Source of the DNA: Acidobacteriota bacterium
GTDB taxonomy: Bacteria > Acidobacteriota > Terriglobia > Terriglobales > Acidobacteriaceae
NCBI GenBank assembly: GCA_021841795.1
Contig: JAKCDN010000038.1
Coordinates: 1-12,782 of the forward strand
Length of the DNA stretch: 12,782 nt
Reading direction: 5' to 3'
Position 1 is the stretch's first letter. Each line of letters starts with the position of its first letter. The notes beneath the pieces were generated by a model, which was not told the origin of the DNA, did no database searches, and worked only from the letters and a program-made list of their open reading frames with translations. Both the position numbers and the translations under genes were made by a program. Below, piece after piece: positions 1 to 8,400 of the stretch.

Positions 1-409
1 CCACCATGAGCGCTTCGGTCCAATACATCAGGTTCAGGAACAGCCGGCGCAGGTCGAGCCCGGCGAGCGCGACGGCCAAAGCGAGGCCACGCCAGTATCC
101 GGAGAAGTTGCCGGCCAGTGCGCGCAAGTGAGCCGCCGCCGCCCCCCGGACGCCGTGGGCTTTCACGCAGTAGGTACGGAGGCACTCCGCCCGCTCGTGG
201 TCGGTCATGTGTTCGGCGGAGCGGTCGGGCGGGTTGATCGATGCGGTTTCGATGCCGATGCCCAGTGCGCGCAGCGCCAGAACCTCGCGGAGCACGAAGG
301 CCTCAGAGAGCTTTGGGTAGCAACTGGCCAGATAGGCGAGGGAGCGCACTGGATGCGCACCGGCCGGGCAGGATTGGATTGGGTCGGGCATGCAATCGTT
401 GCGCTTCAT
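1..409 (-). CDS. Glycosyltransferase family 4 protein, N-terminal part (cut by window edge)
   Basis: Reading the minus strand from an ATG at 409 gives 136 residues before the window edge, with no stop. Residues 23-62 (SLAYLASCYPKLSEAFVLRE, then an ALRALGI stretch and SINPPD) match the start of GT-B fold GT4 glycosyltransferases. In that family the opening beta strand and the 'YPKLSETFVLREV' helix begin the acceptor-side Rossmann domain. These enzymes transfer sugars from nucleotide donors during exopolysaccharide, colanic-acid-like or lipopolysaccharide synthesis at the inner face of the membrane. The donor-binding C-terminal domain lies outside the window, so donor and product cannot be named. 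An alternative start is the ATG at 391, which removes six residues. Neither start has a clear Shine-Dalgarno sequence. The gene is divergent from the GH13 gene. Family assignment is fairly secure and specificity unknown. Confidence 0.72.
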   Translation of the reverse strand, partial: MKRNDCMPDPIQSCPAGAHPVRSLAYLASCYPKLSEAFVLREVLALRALGIGIETASINPPDRSAEHMTDHERAECLRTYCVKAHGVRGAAAAHLRALAGNFSGYWRGLALAVALAGLDLRRLFLNLMYWTEALMV

Positions 410-694
410 TTTACGATGTTTAGGGCTGGTCCCTCAGAGATTCAGGGACGGCAGGCGGATGCGGCTGCTTTTGCCGTTTGTTCAGGAGGCCGTGTCCCGG
501 CCGTCGCGGAATCAAGCGCCAGCGAAAAGGCGAAGCGCCGAGCGGCTCATCTCACGGAGCCTGCGTTATCCCATACCGTGCGTTTACAATCACAGTTTCC
601 TGCAGCGTTGCCCTGTTTTGATGTAACTTTGGCATGGGCTGCAATCGCAAAGGACGCTGCGGCGGCGGTGGAACGGAGTTCGTCAACCTTGATC
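410..694. other. Divergent intergenic region between glycosyltransferase and GH13 genes
   Basis: This 285-bp gap holds no gene I can support. The GH13 reading frame runs open through it back to 128, but conservation-like protein sequence starts only at the ATG at 695, so the upstream part is a chance open frame. It should hold promoters for both genes. A TACAAT at 585-590 could be a plus-strand -10 box, but no convincing -35 lies 16-18 bp upstream. A small inverted repeat at 429-449 is listed separately. Confidence 0.5.
429..449. repeat. Short inverted repeat, possible operator or hairpin
   Basis: GTCCCT at 429-434 and AGGGAC at 444-449 are perfect 6-bp arms separated by 9 bp. The element lies 20 bp upstream of the glycosyltransferase start, in the divergent control region. 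It could be a protein-binding palindrome or a leader hairpin for the minus-strand transcript. Arms this short also arise by chance in GC-rich DNA. Confidence 0.25.
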
Positions 695-3600
695 ATGGAA
701 TTTCACATTGCGCGCAAGGCGAGAGAGCGCTACGGGTTCTCGGAATCCCTTTTTTCGTACAACGGCAATGTGATCCTGGCGAACATCGGGGCGTGCCGGG
801 AGTTCGCGCACCGCATGAACCGGGTGCGCGAGGTGGAGAAGCATCCGGAGCTGGCGGTGCATGCCGGCCAGATCTTCGCCATGGGCCTGATTGACGAAGC
901 CAGCCATGTGCTGATGGCGCGGTACCGGCAGCAATTCGATCCCGAGGTAATGACCGCGGCTCTTGACTGGTTCAGCGCCCAGGTGGGAGCTGACCGACTG
1001 GAAGCGATGCTGCTGGCCTTTGTCGAGCAGTTTCCGGGGCAGAGCGTGATGCGCGGGCATGAGAGCGCGGCGCAATGGCTGGCCGGCACGACAGATGGGC
1101 TGGCGCACCGCGCGGCAGCGTTTGAAGAGCTGCTGCTGCTCTGGTCGGCGAATCGCAACCCGGCTTTTCAGCCCTTCGAGGAACTGTTTGCGGACCGCAC
1201 GCTGGCCGAGAGGACGGTTTATCGCAGGGTGACGTCGCAGATGCCGGAGTACTTTGCGACGCGCCCGCTGATTCCGGTGGCCAATGCCGGGGCGGTGAGC
1301 CTGCTGGACCTGCTGCACGCGCCGGCGACGAGCTCGCCGGAGTCGCTCAGCGCGCAGCTCGACGTAATCCGCCGCATGTGGAAGCTGCTGCTGGGCGAGA
1401 GCCTGGAGCGCTTCCTGGTGATGGCGGGTGAGATTCTGCACGAAGAAGAGCTTGGCATCTGGATGCAGTTCAACCCCCAGGCCGCGCGCGCGCGGGAGGC
1501 CGCGGAGCGCCACCGCCAGACGGGCCACCAGCAGTGGCCCTCCATCGTGAGCCGCTCCGAGGTTCCTGTCTTCGGCGATCCGGCTCACGAGTACGAGAGG
1601 TTTTCACCCGACACCGCCTGGATGCCCGGCGCGGTTCTGATTGCCAAGAGCACTTACGTCTGGCTGGCGCAGCTAAGCCGCAAGTACGGCCGCCATATCG
1701 GACGGCTCGACGAGATTCCCGACGAGGATCTGGCGCAGCTTGCAGCGCGCGGCATCAACTCACTATGGCTGATCGGCGTGTGGGAGCGCAGCCGCGCTTC
1801 GCGCACCATCAAGCAGCTTTGCGGCAATCGAGAGGCAGTTGCCTCGGCTTATTCGCTGTTCGATTACCGCATCGCCGACGATCTGGGCGGCGAGGCGGCC
1901 TACATTCACCTGCGCGATCGCGCTTTTCATCACGGTATCCGCCTGGCCAGCGACATGGTGCCGAACCACATGGGCATCGATTCGCCGTGGGTGGTCGAGC
2001 ACCCGGAGTGGTTTATCGGGCGCGGGGATTCGCCCTACCCGGCCTACAGCTTTGAGGGCCCCGATCTCTCGCATGACAGCCGGGTGGAGATCAAGATCGA
2101 AGACCACTACTTCGAGCAGTCCGACGCCGCGGTGGTCTTCCGGCGCCGCGACAAAGCCAGCGGAGATACGCGTTATATCTATCACGGCAACGACGGCACC
2201 AGTTTTCCATGGAACGACACGGCGCAGCTCGACTACCTGAACCCCGCGGTGCGCGAGCAGGTGATTCAGACCATCCTGCATGTGGCGCGCCTGTTTCCGG
2301 TGATCCGCTTCGATGCGGCGATGACGCTGGCCAAGCGGCACTTTCATCGCCTGTGGTTTCCCGGCCCGGGATCGAGCGGAGCCATTCCTTCGCGAGCCGA
2401 GTACGGGATGGATCAGGCCGAGTTCGACCGTCACATGCCGCACGAATTCTGGCGCGAGGTGGTGGATCGCGTCGCGGCGGAGGTTCCGGGCACGCTTCTG
2501 CTGGCCGAGGCGTTCTGGCTGATGGAAGGCTACTTTGTGCGCACTCTCGGCATGCACCGCGTATACAACTCGGCGTTCATGAACATGCTGCGCGACGAGG
2601 ATAACGGCAAGTACCGTTCGGTGATCAAGAATACGCTCGAATTCGACCCCGACATCATGAAGCGGTACGTCAACTTCATGTCGAACCCCGACGAGCGCAC
2701 CGCCATCGACCAGTTCGGGAAAGGCGACAAGTACTTTGGGGTAGCGGTTCTGATGTCAACCTTGCCGGGCCTGCCGATGTTCGGGCATGGCCAGATCGAG
2801 GGCTACACCGAAAAGTACGGCATGGAGTACCGCTGGCCGCGGTACGAGGAAAATCCCGACCACTGGCTGGTGGAGCGGCATGAGCGTCAGGTTGCCCCGC
2901 TGCTGAAGAGCCGCTGGCTCTTTGCCGAGAGCGCGCATTTTCTGCTCTACGATTTTTTCCATCCATCAGGGTCGGTGAACGAAGACGTTTTTGCCTACTC
3001 CAACCGGAACGGCGACGCCCGGGCGCTGGTGGTTTATCACAACCGCTATGCGGACGCGCATGGGACCATCGATTTCTCATCGGCGTATGCGGACAAAGGC
3101 TCGGGCCAGCTCCGCCAGCGGCGCCTGACCGAAGGCCTGGGGCTGAGCGGTCATCATGGCGCGATCATTGCTTTCCGGGACTCGCTCACCGGGCTCGAAT
3201 ATCTGCGGCGGGCCGGCGAGCTGTACAACCGCGGGCTGACGCTGAGCCTTCACGCCTATCAGTGTCATGTTTTCATGGATTGGATCGAGCTTCAGCCCAC
3301 GCCCGATCAACCCTGGGACCGGCTGGCCGAGTGGCTCGACGGCCGCGGCGTTGCGTCGCTCAGCGACGAGCTCGTCAATCTCGAACTCAGGCCCGTCCAT
3401 GATGCGCTGAAGAAGCTCCTGGCGCCTGATCCGGTGCGGCACTTTGCCGATGTGGCGGCTCTGGGAGTTCCTGCGGCGGGCGGCGCAAGGGCGATGGGGA
3501 CGGAGAGCGCGAAGAAGGCGGAGCGGCTGCGCAGCGAGTTCCTGAAAGAGGCATGGCCGCGCGCGGCCGCGCTGCTGCAACTGGCGGCGGATGCCTATGC

Positions 3601-4591
3601 CGTGCGCCGGAGTGAATCCGGCAGACCCGAGGCTGGTTACGAGGCGCCCGATGCCGCGGCGCAGGCGCAGGCTTTGACGAAGCTTCTCCGCGCGGCCATG
3701 CAGATTCCGGCGGTGGAAGCGCTCTTTTCGTCGCCATGGACGGCCGCGGCGCGGAGCGTTCTGCCCAGTCCCAGTCCGCAACTGACCGCGACGGAGATGT
3801 GGGGCCCTGTGCTTGGATGGTGCGTGCTGCAGTGGCTGGCGGAATCGATCGACGCTGCCGAGCCGGCACGCACAGCTCTGGATCTGTTCGACCGTCTGCG
3901 CCTGCGCGAGCCCCTTGGCCAGGCCTTTACGGCGCTGGGTTTCAAGGGTGACGAGGCCTGGCGCGCGGCGGCTCGCATCAAGGTGCTGCTGCTGACCGGC
4001 GCCGACATCGGCAAGAGCGGCGAGGCGCAAGGCGCGCAAGAGCCCGGACCGGCCGCAGGCATGGGCGCCGCCGCGTCCGATTCCGCGCTGCAAGAGGCGA
4101 AGGCCGAATCAGTGTCTGCGCAGACGCAGCGCGAATCAGCCGCGGGCGCAAAAGAGCCGGCCGCGAGCGCGCCGAAGGGCTCGCTGAATGCGGAGACCGG
4201 GGAAGACGGCGTATCGCCTGCAAGCTCGCAGTCCGAGACAGAGCAGGTTGCGCTTGCGCCGCCGCTCTGGCTCGATCCCGATGTGCGCTGGCTTTCCGGC
4301 GTGCATGAGTCCGAAGGCCATTTTTACCTGATCCGCGAGCGCTACGAGGAACTGCTGTGGTGGCTGCTGATGCCTGCATTGCTGCATCTGGCGGCCGAAC
4401 CAGCACCCAGCCGCGCCGCGGTGGGCGCATTGAGCGCGACCGTGGCCAACGCACTGAACTCCGCCGAAGTCGCAGGCTATCGCATCAATACGCTGCTTGG
4501 ACCGCTCGCCGCCGTCGAGGCCGATGAGGCTCCCGCGGCGGAATCTGCAGAGGCGAGCGACGACGCGGGAGCAGCCGCGCCGGAGGCATAG
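695..4591 (+). CDS. Large GH13 alpha-amylase-family protein, 1298 aa
   Basis: This is a predicted cytoplasmic glycoside hydrolase or transglycosylase of clan GH-H, with no signal peptide. The start is set at ATG 695 (MEFHIARKARERYGF), where sensible protein sequence begins. A TTG two codons upstream, 10 nt after GGAG at 675-678, is an alternative. Residues 1 to about 330 form an alpha-helical domain I cannot name. The TIM barrel spans roughly 335-720. GH13 motifs are visible: region I DMVPNH (D420), region II RFDAAM with the nucleophile at D540, region III LLLAEAFW with the acid/base at E605, and region IV SNPDE with D666. The usual NHD of region IV reads NPD here. A helical C-terminal part follows, with an Ala/Glu/Ser-rich low-complexity stretch at about 1106-1188 and a short acidic Ala-rich tail. 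All three catalytic acids are present, so activity is plausible on an alpha-glucan or alpha-glucoside. The substrate is unknown. Confidence 0.85.
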   Translation: MEFHIARKARERYGFSESLFSYNGNVILANIGACREFAHRMNRVREVEKHPELAVHAGQIFAMGLIDEASHVLMARYRQQFDPEVMTAALDWFSAQVGADRLEAMLLAFVEQFPGQSVMRGHESAAQWLAGTTDGLAHRAAAFEELLLLWSANRNPAFQPFEELFADRTLAERTVYRRVTSQMPEYFATRPLIPVANAGAVSLLDLLHAPATSSPESLSAQLDVIRRMWKLLLGESLERFLVMAGEILHEEELGIWMQFNPQAARAREAAERHRQTGHQQWPSIVSRSEVPVFGDPAHEYERFSPDTAWMPGAVLIAKSTYVWLAQLSRKYGRHIGRLDEIPDEDLAQLAARGINSLWLIGVWERSRASRTIKQLCGNREAVASAYSLFDYRIADDLGGEAAYIHLRDRAFHHGIRLASDMVPNHMGIDSPWVVEHPEWFIGRGDSPYPAYSFEGPDLSHDSRVEIKIEDHYFEQSDAAVVFRRRDKASGDTRYIYHGNDGTSFPWNDTAQLDYLNPAVREQVIQTILHVARLFPVIRFDAAMTLAKRHFHRLWFPGPGSSGAIPSRAEYGMDQAEFDRHMPHEFWREVVDRVAAEVPGTLLLAEAFWLMEGYFVRTLGMHRVYNSAFMNMLRDEDNGKYRSVIKNTLEFDPDIMKRYVNFMSNPDERTAIDQFGKGDKYFGVAVLMSTLPGLPMFGHGQIEGYTEKYGMEYRWPRYEENPDHWLVERHERQVAPLLKSRWLFAESAHFLLYDFFHPSGSVNEDVFAYSNRNGDARALVVYHNRYADAHGTIDFSSAYADKGSGQLRQRRLTEGLGLSGHHGAIIAFRDSLTGLEYLRRAGELYNRGLTLSLHAYQCHVFMDWIELQPTPDQPWDRLAEWLDGRGVASLSDELVNLELRPVHDALKKLLAPDPVRHFADVAALGVPAAGGARAMGTESAKKAERLRSEFLKEAWPRAAALLQLAADAYAVRRSESGRPEAGYEAPDAAAQAQALTKLLRAAMQIPAVEALFSSPWTAAARSVLPSPSPQLTATEMWGPVLGWCVLQWLAESIDAAEPARTALDLFDRLRLREPLGQAFTALGFKGDEAWRAAARIKVLLLTGADIGKSGEAQGAQEPGPAAGMGAAASDSALQEAKAESVSAQTQRESAAGAKEPAASAPKGSLNAETGEDGVSPASSQSETEQVALAPPLWLDPDVRWLSGVHESEGHFYLIRERYEELLWWLLMPALLHLAAEPAPSRAAVGALSATVANALNSAEVAGYRINTLLGPLAAVEADEAPAAESAEASDDAGAAAPEA

Positions 4592-4596
4592 AACTC

Positions 4597-4618
4597 CGGC
4601 ATTGCGCCGCATATTTTT
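4597..4618 (+). terminator. Weak candidate intrinsic terminator after the GH13 gene
   Basis: Six bases after the GH13 stop codon, CGGC (4597-4600) can pair with GCCG (4606-4609) around a 5-nt loop, and a run of five T follows at 4614-4618. The stem is only 4 bp and four bases separate it from the T run, so this is a weak terminator at best. Its position just after the stop is the main argument for it. Confidence 0.3.
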
Positions 4619-4635
4619 CGGGAGCGGCCTCGGCA

Positions 4636-4653
4636 GTCACAGTTGCCTGTGAC
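4636..4653. repeat. Perfect 7-bp inverted repeat in the operon leader
   Basis: GTCACAG (4636-4642) and CTGTGAC (4647-4653) are perfect arms around the tetraloop TTGC. No T run follows, so it is not a classical terminator. It lies 45 bp past the GH13 stop and about 210 bp before the HoxE-like start. That placement fits either an RNA 3'-end hairpin of the upstream transcript or a dimeric regulator's binding site for the downstream operon. Confidence 0.45.
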
Positions 4654-4821
4654 CAGAGGCACATCCCAACCGACGCCAACAGGAGCAAAGTTCCAGCCGG
4701 ACCTTCTCTGGGGAGATGCCGGTAATCCTGCCGTGTCTTTGACCGATCGCGCAGGGCCTCCGCAGCGCAACATTCGACCGGCGAGCACATCTCTGTTCCG
4801 GAGAATCTGCCCACAGTGCCA

Positions 4822-4851
4822 GGGTTCGGCGCCGCGTGCTTTGCCGAACCC
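4822..4851. repeat. Perfect 9-bp inverted repeat just before the operon's ribosome binding site
   Basis: GGGTTCGGC (4822-4830) and GCCGAACCC (4843-4851) are perfectly complementary arms around a 12-nt loop. The stem ends four bases before the AGGAGG of the HoxE-like gene. In RNA it would form a stable hairpin beside the ribosome binding site. In DNA it could be an operator. No poly-T run follows. The length and perfection of the arms make chance unlikely, but the function is inferred from position only. Confidence 0.55.
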
Positions 4852-4855
4852 AGCC

Positions 4856-4861
4856 AGGAGG
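4856..4861 (+). promoter_or_regulatory. Ribosome binding site that fixes the HoxE-like start
   Basis: A full AGGAGG lies four bases before ATG 4866. An upstream in-frame start at 4836 would lie inside the 9-bp hairpin and ahead of this site, so the ATG at 4866 is preferred. The spacing is slightly short but usable. Confidence 0.65.
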
Positions 4862-4865
4862 GAAG

Positions 4866-5417
4866 ATGCCTACGGCTGCTCCTGAAGTTGCGCAGCGCGA
4901 GCTGGAAGCGCACGAGCGTTTGCTGATCGATCAAGCCATCTCCAGATACGGAAAGCGGCCAGGGGCGCTGCTGGGGATTCTGGAGACGGTTCAGTCAGCC
5001 AACACGCACAAGTATCTGTCGATGGAAGCGCTGCGCTACATTGCCGGCGAGACGGGCATTCCGCCGTCGAGGATTTATAGCGCAGTCACGTTCTATGCCC
5101 TGTTCAATCTCGAGCCCCAGGGCGAGCACGTGGTTTGCGTGTGCCGCGGAACCGCCTGCCACACCCGCGGCTCGCGCGATCTGCTGGAGAAACTCTGTCT
5201 TGACCTGGGCCTGAACGAGCGCGAGTCGTGCGAGAACTGCGAGGCCGACAAAATGGCGCTGACGACTGGCGATCGCCGATTTACCGTGCGCACGGTGGCT
5301 TGTTTCGGGCAGTGCGCGCTGGCTCCGGTGGTCGAGGTCGACCACCACATTCTCAGCCACGTGAACGAGCGCACACTGCAGCGCGAAGTGAAGATGCTGC
5401 TGCAAGGGAGGAAGTGA
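4866..5417 (+). CDS. HoxE/NuoE-like [2Fe-2S] subunit of NAD(P)H-dependent oxidoreductase, 183 aa
   Basis: This is the small thioredoxin-fold [2Fe-2S] subunit of a HoxEFU/NuoEFG-type diaphorase, a cytoplasmic electron carrier that docks on the flavin subunit. Residues 10-75 form the usual helical N-terminal part, including the LLGILETVQ and YSAVTFYALF segments. The four cluster ligands appear as C93-x4-C98 (CRGTAC) and C136-x3-C140 (CFGQC). The 183-residue length matches HoxE and NuoE proteins. Three further cysteines are seen: C91, and a CxxC pair C112/C115 in the loop between the two ligand pairs, where the family usually has none that I recall. Its stop codon overlaps the next gene's ATG (TGATG), so translation is probably coupled. 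HoxE is preferred over NuoE because the third operon gene is HoxU-sized and no complex I genes follow. Confidence 0.88.
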   Translation: MPTAAPEVAQRELEAHERLLIDQAISRYGKRPGALLGILETVQSANTHKYLSMEALRYIAGETGIPPSRIYSAVTFYALFNLEPQGEHVVCVCRGTACHTRGSRDLLEKLCLDLGLNERESCENCEADKMALTTGDRRFTVRTVACFGQCALAPVVEVDHHILSHVNERTLQREVKMLLQGRK

Positions 5418-8400
5418 TGCCGCGCATACAGGATATCGGCGCGTTCAACGCGGTGCGGGAGGCCGGACTGGCCAAGCTTACGCCTTCGATGCCCCGCATC
5501 ACGGTGGGCATGGGAACGTGCGGCCGCGGCAACGGGGCGGAGGAGGTGTTTCACGCGCTGAACGAGGCGACACAGCGCAGCGGCCTGGATGTGCTGGTGG
5601 CCAGCGTAGGCTGTTTCGGGCCGTGCTTCCAGGAGCCGATTGTGAGCGTGCGCCTGCCCGGCAGTCCCATCGTGATGCTGCGGCGGGTGCAGGCTAACGA
5701 CGCCGACCGCATTCTTGAAGGGGTTTCTTCGGGAACCCTGCCGCCGGACCTGGTTTACTGCAAGATCGAGGAGTGGGATCACATCACCGCGCACGTGCGC
5801 TATGGCCAGGGTCTGCCGGATATTCCGCTCTGGAGCGCGCTGCCTTTTTTCAAGGGACAGAAGAAGATCGTCCTGCGCAATTGCGGGCTTATCAGCCCTT
5901 CGGATATCGAAGAGCATATCGGCGTGGGAGGGTATCAGGCGCTCTACCAGGTGCTGATCGACAACCGTACCGAAGCTGTGATCGAGCAGATCAAGGCCTC
6001 GCGCCTGCGCGGCCGCGGCGGCGCGGGCTTTCTCACCGGGAACAAGTGGGACTTTCTGGCCCGGGCCAAAGCCGACACCAAATACATCATCTGCAATGCC
6101 GACGAGGGCGATCCCGGCGCGTATATGAATCGCAACGAGATCGAAGGCGATCCGCACTCGATGATTGAAGGCATGATTATCGGCGCTTATGTAACCGGCG
6201 CAACCGAGGGCATTGTGTACGTGCGCGCGGAGTACCCGCTTGCGGTGCGCCGCCTGAGCCGCGCCATCGAGCAGGCGCGCGAATACGGACTGCTGGGCAA
6301 GAACATCCTCGACCGCGGATTCGACTTCGACATCGAGCTGGTGCAGGGAGCCGGCGCATTTGTGTGCGGCGAAGAGACGGCGCTGATCGCCTCCCTCGAA
6401 GGTTTTGCCGGCCGTCCGCGTCCCCGCCCGCCGTATCCTGCGCAAAAAGGACTGTGGGGACGGCCGACCAGCATCAACAACGTGGAAACCTGGTACAACA
6501 TTGCGCCTATCGTTACGCGCGGCCCGGCGTGGTTTGCGGAGACGGGCAGTTCCAAGAGCCCTGGCACGAAGGTGTTTTCGCTGGTGGGCAAAGTGCAGAA
6601 CACGGGGCTGATTGAGATGCCTCTGGGCACGCCGCTGAAGAGCTTTATTTACGACATCGGCGAAGGCGCAGTGAACGGCCGCCGCGTGAAGGCGGTGCAA
6701 ACCGGAGGGCCGTCCGGGGGGTGCATACCGGTGGAGATGTTCGACACGCCCGTGGATTACGAGAGCCTGGCGCAGATCGGCTCAATCATGGGCTCCGGCG
6801 GGATGGTGGTGATGGATGAAGACAGCTGCATGGTCGATGTGGCCCGCTACTTTATCGAGTTCACGCACTCCGAGTCCTGCGGCAAATGCGTGCCCTGCCG
6901 CGTGGGCCTCAACAAGGCTCTGCGCATTCTCAACTCCATCGCCCGGGGCGACGGCACAAGCGCACAGCTCAATCTTCTCGACGAGCTTGGCCGCATGATC
7001 CGCGATTGCTCACTGTGCGCGCTTGGTCAGTCGGCGCCGAATCCCGTGCTCACAACGATCCGTCATTTCCGCGACGAGTACGAAGATCACATCGTTGCGC
7101 ATCGCTGCCGCGCGGGCGTGTGCCAGGAGCTGGCGCTCTCGCCCTGCGAAAACAGTTGTCCGTTGCGCATGAACATTCCCCGTTTTCTCGAGCTCTACCG
7201 CGCGGGGAGGCTGGACGACGCGTTCGAGTCGGTGCTTCTCGATAATCCGCTGCCGGCTTCTACGGGCCGGGTCTGCCAGCACCCTTGCGATAATCGCTGC
7301 CGCCGCCAGTCATTCGATGAAGTGGTGAACATGCGCGAGGTGCATCGTCTGATTGCGGACTCGATATTTCAATCGGAGCGCTTCGACTCCATGATGCAGC
7401 GGATCCTGTCGCGGCGGCTTCCGCCCACGGGGCGCAAGGTTGCAGTTGCCGGATCCGGCCCGACGGGGCTGACTGCGGCCTTTTATCTGGCGATGCTGGG
7501 TCACGAGGTGACCGTGTTCGAGGAGCGCGGTGAGGCCGGAGGCATGCTGCGTTTCGCCATTCCCGAATACCGGCTGCCGAAGGCGGTGCTGCGCCGCGAG
7601 CTCGATCTGATCGAAGGCGTTGGAGTCCGCTTCATCTTCAATGCGCGTGTCGGCTCCGATCCGCCGCTGAACGACCTTGCCGCCGGCTTTGACGCCGTGT
7701 TTATCTCGATCGGCACGTGGAAGGAGTCCTGGCTTTATCTGCCGGGTACGGAGCTCAAAGGCGTTTTCCCCGCGCTGATTTTTCTGGAGTCGGTCGCCCG
7801 CGGCGAACGAGTTCCCATCGGCTCCCGCGTGGCGATCATTGGCGGCGGGAATGCGGCGATCGACTCGGCGCGCACCGTGCTGCGCATGGGCGCTCAGGCC
7901 ACCATACTCTACCGGCGCGAGCGCAAGGACATGCCCGCCATCGACGAGGAGATTCAGGCGGCCGAAGAGGAGGGCGTACGCTTTGTTTTTCTGGCCGCGC
8001 CGCATCGCATCCTGGGCGGAGCCGATGGCGGCGTGAAGGCGATCGAAATCGTGAAGACGCGCCTTGGCGAATACGACAAATCCGGCCGCCGGCGGCCTAT
8101 CCCCACCGACGAGGTGCAGCGCTTCGAGTGCGACAGCGTCATTCTGGCCGTCGGCGAGACCTTCGATATGGATTTTTGCCGGGCCTCGGGCCTCGAACTG
8201 AAGGAGGAAGGCACGATTGCGGTCGATCGCTTTACGTGCGAGACCAGCCGGCCGGGATTTTACGCGGGCGGCGACGTGATTACGGGCGCATCGAACATGT
8301 CGAATGCCATGAGCGGCGGGAAGCAGGCGGCGCGCAAGATCGACGAGCGGCTGATGGGCCAGGAAAAGGCGGGCATCAGTCGCTGGGAGCAGCTCTTCCC

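Noticed and set aside
128..694. In-frame upstream extension of the GH13 reading frame (189 more codons)
   Set aside because: It overlaps the glycosyltransferase start on the other strand, has biased low-quality composition, and recognisable protein begins only at ATG 695.
683..1588. Long minus-strand open frame of 301 codons
   Set aside because: It lies wholly inside the GH13 gene, shows no motif, and is rich in Arg, His and Ala as expected for an antisense shadow in GC-rich DNA.
3077..4093. Minus-strand open frame of 338 codons
   Set aside because: Antisense shadow of the GH13 C-terminal half, with no ribosome binding site and no family features.
4739..4744. TTGACC as a -35 box for the redox operon
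   Set aside because: No acceptable -10 hexamer lies 16-18 bp downstream.
4643..4885. Possible small gene of 80 codons in the operon leader
   Set aside because: It starts at a TTG with no ribosome binding site, crosses both inverted repeats and runs into the HoxE-like gene. There is no recognisable protein character.
5093..6700. Minus-strand open frame of 535 codons
   Set aside because: It covers the HoxE-like gene and the NuoF part of the fusion, whose motifs are unmistakable on the plus strand. The antisense product has shadow-type composition.
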